The notes beneath the pieces were generated by a model. It saw nothing but the letters and a program-made list of their open reading frames with translations, ran no database searches and was not told where the DNA came from. A stretch of DNA of 7,859 bases from Betaproteobacteria bacterium (GTDB lineage Bacteria > Pseudomonadota > Gammaproteobacteria > Burkholderiales > UBA9220), in the NCBI GenBank assembly GCA_003519965.1, contig DOVS01000314.1, forward strand, positions 4,073-11,931, given 5' to 3'. Position numbers and translations under genes: made by a program. This document shows, piece by piece, positions 4,963 to 7,859 of the stretch (position 1 is its first letter; each line of letters begins with the position of its first letter).

Positions 4963-6665
4963 TCGAACTCACTTCTTCGCTGATCGAGCGCTTCAAGGAA
5001 AAAGCGCAGCTTCCCCCTGTTCCGCTCCAGGCAATCATCAAAAGCGCCCAAAACGACGCCGTGGAATTCGCTCAACTTATTATCCAAGAAGGGTATCTCG
5101 ATAGAGACAGCGCCGGCGAACTGGTGGCGGCGGAGTTAAACCGCACCTACGTTAACCTCAGCAAAAGCCTATTTCAACAAAACATCGTCAGCAAACTTCC
5201 TCTGGACGCCGCTCAAAGCCATTCCGCCATCCCGCTTTACCATTTCGGCGACGCCATTACCGTCGGAATGGTCTCGCCTAACGATCAGAAGGCCGTTAAG
5301 GAGCTCGAGGGGTTTCTCATGACGACCGTCAGCCCCGTTTTTTGCTTTCTGGATGAAATCGAGTCGGCCATCAAGGTCAACTATCAGACGAGCCAAACGG
5401 TAGATGACTTAATCTTGGATTTCGACCTAAAACCGTTCCTTTCGGGTCAGGTCAGCGAGACGCAACTGGCGGAGTTGGTAGAATCCAAACCGCTGGTCAA
5501 GATTGCCGACTCCATTATTCTCCTCGCGCTAAAAGAACGCGCGTCGGATATTCACATCGAACCTAAAAAAAATGAAGTCGTCGTTCGTTTCCGTATCGAC
5601 GGCAGTCTGGTGGATAAACTGTTCTTACCGGAAGAGATGGCGTTGCCCCTGGCTTCCCGGTATAAAATTTCCGCGGAGATGGACATTACCGAGCGCCGTA
5701 AACCCCAGGATGGGCGGCTTAACTTCGAACTCCCGATGAAGACTCTCGATTTACGCATTTCCTCGCTGCCCACGCTGTATGGCGAGAAAATCGTGATGCG
5801 CATTCTCGGTTCGCTCTACACGAACGCTATTCTCAACCTAGATAAACTAGACATTTCGCCGGAAATTCTCCGCCCCCTAAAATCCACATTAAAGCAGCCG
5901 CAAGGTATTTTATTCGTTACGGGCCCCACCGGTTCCGGAAAAAGCACAACGCTATACGCCGCGCTCAATTTCATCAGCTCGCCGACCATCAATATCGTGA
6001 CGATCGAAGACCCCGTGGAATACGATATTCCCACATTCAACCAAGTCATGGTGAACGATAAAATCGGGCGTAGCTTCCAGGCCATCCTACGATCCGTGTT
6101 GCGACAGGACCCCGATGTAGTCCTCGTTGGCGAAATTCGCGATACGGAAACCGCGCGGATTGCAACCCAAGCCGCATTGACCGGCCATTTAGTGTTAACG
6201 ACCTTACATACCAGCGACGCCATTCAGGCGACGACCCGCCTCCTGGAAATGGGTGTCGAACGGTTTATGGTCGCGCCGTCGATCATCGGCGTGCTAAACC
6301 AGCGCTTGGTTAAACGGCTTTGCGAATACTGCAAAGTGGATATTCAGCCGGAGGAAGAAACCTTACGCCAATATTTTTTCTGGGAAAAAGGCGCGCCTCT
6401 GCCCCGGCTTTATAAAGGCGAAGGATGCGAGCGATGCGGGGGAACCGGCTACACGGGACGCATCGGCATTCACGAATTCCTCAGAATTACGCCACAGATA
6501 CGGGAAGCGATCATGGCGGAGAAAAATTACGACGACATTTTACGGCTGTCGATTCAACAAGGATTTCATACTATTCGTTACGATGGCTTTAAAAAAGCCT
6601 TGCGCGGTTTAACGACGATCGATGAAGTGGTCCGCGCCAGCGCATCGGAAACGGATTTTGCATAA
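4959..6665 (+). CDS. PilB/GspE-family assembly ATPase
   Basis: A 568-residue hexameric AAA-like ATPase of the type II secretion/type IV pilus family, which drives addition of pilin subunits at the inner membrane. The N-terminal region (about 1-140) resembles the GspE/MshE N domain. The core follows: SDIHIEP (196-202), RFRIDG (210-215), ERRKPQDGR (245-253), Walker A GPTGSGKST (322-330), Asp-box/Walker B DPDVVLVGEIRD (384 on, Glu392) and the His motif TGHLVLTTLHTSDA (His410, His417). A tetracysteine zinc site is made by Cys455-x2-Cys458 and Cys490-x2-Cys493. Length and the zinc site fit PilB or GspE rather than PilT, which lacks the cysteines. The start overlaps the previous stop by ATGA, with only a weak AGAG upstream, so translational coupling is likely. 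No pilin, PilC/GspF or secretin gene is nearby, so pilus versus secretion cannot be decided here. Confidence 0.93.
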   Translation: MIELTSSLIERFKEKAQLPPVPLQAIIKSAQNDAVEFAQLIIQEGYLDRDSAGELVAAELNRTYVNLSKSLFQQNIVSKLPLDAAQSHSAIPLYHFGDAITVGMVSPNDQKAVKELEGFLMTTVSPVFCFLDEIESAIKVNYQTSQTVDDLILDFDLKPFLSGQVSETQLAELVESKPLVKIADSIILLALKERASDIHIEPKKNEVVVRFRIDGSLVDKLFLPEEMALPLASRYKISAEMDITERRKPQDGRLNFELPMKTLDLRISSLPTLYGEKIVMRILGSLYTNAILNLDKLDISPEILRPLKSTLKQPQGILFVTGPTGSGKSTTLYAALNFISSPTINIVTIEDPVEYDIPTFNQVMVNDKIGRSFQAILRSVLRQDPDVVLVGEIRDTETARIATQAALTGHLVLTTLHTSDAIQATTRLLEMGVERFMVAPSIIGVLNQRLVKRLCEYCKVDIQPEEETLRQYFFWEKGAPLPRLYKGEGCERCGGTGYTGRIGIHEFLRITPQIREAIMAEKNYDDILRLSIQQGFHTIRYDGFKKALRGLTTIDEVVRASASETDFA

Positions 6666-6708
6666 CATGCAGCGCCTCGCCCCCTGCCGTTCGCCACGCA
6701 TCTTTTTG

Positions 6709-6770
6709 GCGGCTGCCGGGATTGGAGAGAAGCGGCGCTCTCGGTAGGTAAACCACGCAACGGCAGCCGC
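6709..6770. repeat. Perfect 10-bp inverted repeat in the ATPase-Hpt gap
   Basis: GCGGCTGCCG (6709-6718) and CGGCAGCCGC (6761-6770) are exact complements 42 bp apart. Inside, GAGAG (6725-6729) pairs with CTCTC (6738-6742). The 9-mer TTGGCGGCT also occurs twice, at about 6706 and 6774. No T-run follows on the plus strand, so it is not a standard terminator. An mRNA-processing or stabilising hairpin, or a small mobile repeat, are possible readings. Confidence 0.6.
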
Positions 6771-6814
6771 TCTTGGCGGCTTGTCAAGCAACCGTCGACG
6801 CAAGGATTATATCC

Positions 6815-7618
6815 ATGGAAAGCACCAATAACGGCGGCTTGGCCTTACAAGACTTCATCGCCCAGCTTCGCCAAGCTTTCCTTGACGAATTGCCGGAAAG
6901 GCTGGAGGAACTCGAACGCCTGCTATTGCAATTGGAGAATAACGAGAGTCCGGGCGAGCCCTTTAATGAATTTTATCGCGGAATTCATAGCATCAAGGGA
7001 TCGGGAGGCACCTTCGGACTTCACTTGGCGACAACCATCTGCCACCAACTGGAGGACTATCTTAACCTGCTGCCTGGAAAACCGCCAAAATTCAACAGCC
7101 ACGCCGTCGACATCTGCCTACAACATATCGATCTGCTGAGAAATTTCGTTGAGGCCATCCAGAGCGGCGCGGCAAGCTTCCCCGCCATTGAAAAGAAAAT
7201 CGGCGCTCTTCAAAAAGAAGTCTTGGGCCGTCAAGAACACACCGCGCTCATTCTCGACAACTCTAAAGTCAGTCAAAATATTTGTTCCCAAACGCTGGAA
7301 AATTTAGGTTTTCGCACCGTATCCATGGATGACGGCTACCTCGCGCTGATGAGGGCGCTGACCCAGCCATTCGATATTTTGATTACTTCCTCCGAGTTGA
7401 AAATGCTAAACGGCGAGGCGCTAATCGCAGCATTACGATTGTCGAATAGCGTTAACAAACACATTAAGGCGATTATGCTAACATCCAATAATGCGCTGTT
7501 ACGCGCCAAAAAAAGAGAAATAGACCCGGACGCGGTCATATGGCGGGACGCCAATATCGCCACGAAACTTTCAGAAAAAGTGGCCGAGTTCTTCCTGAAA
7601 AACAAATCGCCGCACTAG
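6815..7618 (+). CDS. Hpt phosphotransfer domain fused to a degenerate receiver
   Basis: A 267-residue two-domain protein. Residues about 10-135 form a helical Hpt domain with the phosphorylatable His58 in HSIKGSGGTFGL, the classic signature. Residues about 142-262 have a receiver fold (ALILDNSKVSQ start, DILITSSELKMLNG loop, AIMLTSNN), but key residues are lost. The acidic pair is Asp148-Asn149, the phosphoacceptor position is Ser192, and the lysine is replaced in VIWRD by Arg244; Thr223 remains. The receiver is thus unlikely to be phosphorylated and probably binds a partner. ATG 6815 has AAGGA 8 bases upstream; TTG 6773 would add 14 residues without a better site. The gene follows the ATPase by 149 bp in the same direction and may be co-transcribed. 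It is well placed to exchange phosphate with the intact receiver encoded at 4233. Confidence 0.9.
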   Translation: MESTNNGGLALQDFIAQLRQAFLDELPERLEELERLLLQLENNESPGEPFNEFYRGIHSIKGSGGTFGLHLATTICHQLEDYLNLLPGKPPKFNSHAVDICLQHIDLLRNFVEAIQSGAASFPAIEKKIGALQKEVLGRQEHTALILDNSKVSQNICSQTLENLGFRTVSMDDGYLALMRALTQPFDILITSSELKMLNGEALIAALRLSNSVNKHIKAIMLTSNNALLRAKKREIDPDAVIWRDANIATKLSEKVAEFFLKNKSPH

Positions 7619-7619
7619 A

Positions 7620-7639
7620 CCGGCATGCTTGGCTTTTTT
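7620..7639 (+). terminator. Weak candidate terminator after the Hpt gene
   Basis: A short CCGG/TTGG stem (7620-7623 and 7629-7632, with two wobble pairs) over a CATGC loop is followed by six T residues at 7634-7639. It begins just after the stop codon at 7618. The stem is weak, so this is tentative. Confidence 0.35.
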
Positions 7640-7779
7640 CCCGCCGCCGCAGAGCGCATTGAATAATGCGTCGAGGAGAAGTAGTGAGGCACACTAGCCG
7701 ATACGATCCTTAACCGCCTTAAGAAAACGGATAGTACAACAGCTAATTTAGGAAGAAGATTTCGCCACGCGAACGCTTT

Positions 7780-7792
7780 CGGCAAAATGCCG
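7780..7792. repeat. Short hairpin downstream of the tRNA
   Basis: CGGC (7780-7783) pairs with GCCG (7789-7792), plus one A-T pair inside. On the minus strand it lies 17 bases past the tRNA 3' end and might help stop transcription or guide processing, but no T-run follows it. Confidence 0.35.
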
Positions 7793-7808
7793 GAAACGAT
7801 GACGAATC

Positions 7809-7859
<51 letters not shown>

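Overview
The window looks like chromosomal DNA of a proteobacterium, most likely a gammaproteobacterium. The partial proline tRNA at the right edge is very close to the enterobacterial GGG-anticodon tRNA-Pro and carries an encoded CCA. The protein families present (MerR/CopA copper resistance, PilB/GspE assembly ATPase, Hpt and CheY-like proteins) fit that. I cannot name a genus.

Layout. (1) Positions 1-1868, minus strand: a metal-resistance operon, with a MerR-family regulator followed two bases later by a copper-type P1B ATPase whose C-terminal part runs off the left edge. Its promoter has the 20-bp spacer typical of MerR-activated promoters. (2) 1869-2736: a gene-poor stretch ending in a dense cluster of inverted and direct repeats. 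(3) 2737-3000, plus strand: one small unrecognised ORF. (4) 3001-4232: more than 1.2 kb with no convincing gene, holding several short hairpins, a hexamer repeat and, near its right end, a good sigma70-type promoter. (5) 4233-7618, plus strand: a four-gene cluster with overlapping starts and stops, encoding a stand-alone CheY-like receiver, a double zinc-ribbon small protein, a PilB/GspE-type hexameric ATPase and, after a 149-bp gap with a large inverted repeat, an Hpt protein fused to a degenerate receiver. (6) 7619-7859: a weak terminator and the partial tRNA-Pro on the minus strand.

How the genes may work together. Regulator and pump form a conventional copper efflux module. The right-hand cluster is the more unusual part. 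An ATPase that normally powers type IV pilus or type II secretion assembly sits without any pilin, platform or secretin gene in view, and is packed between phosphorelay parts (a true receiver, an Hpt domain, a pseudo-receiver) and a zinc-ribbon protein. The simplest reading is that a histidine kinase encoded elsewhere signals through the Hpt protein and receiver to control this ATPase, or a machine it drives. That link is an inference from gene order, not something the sequence proves.
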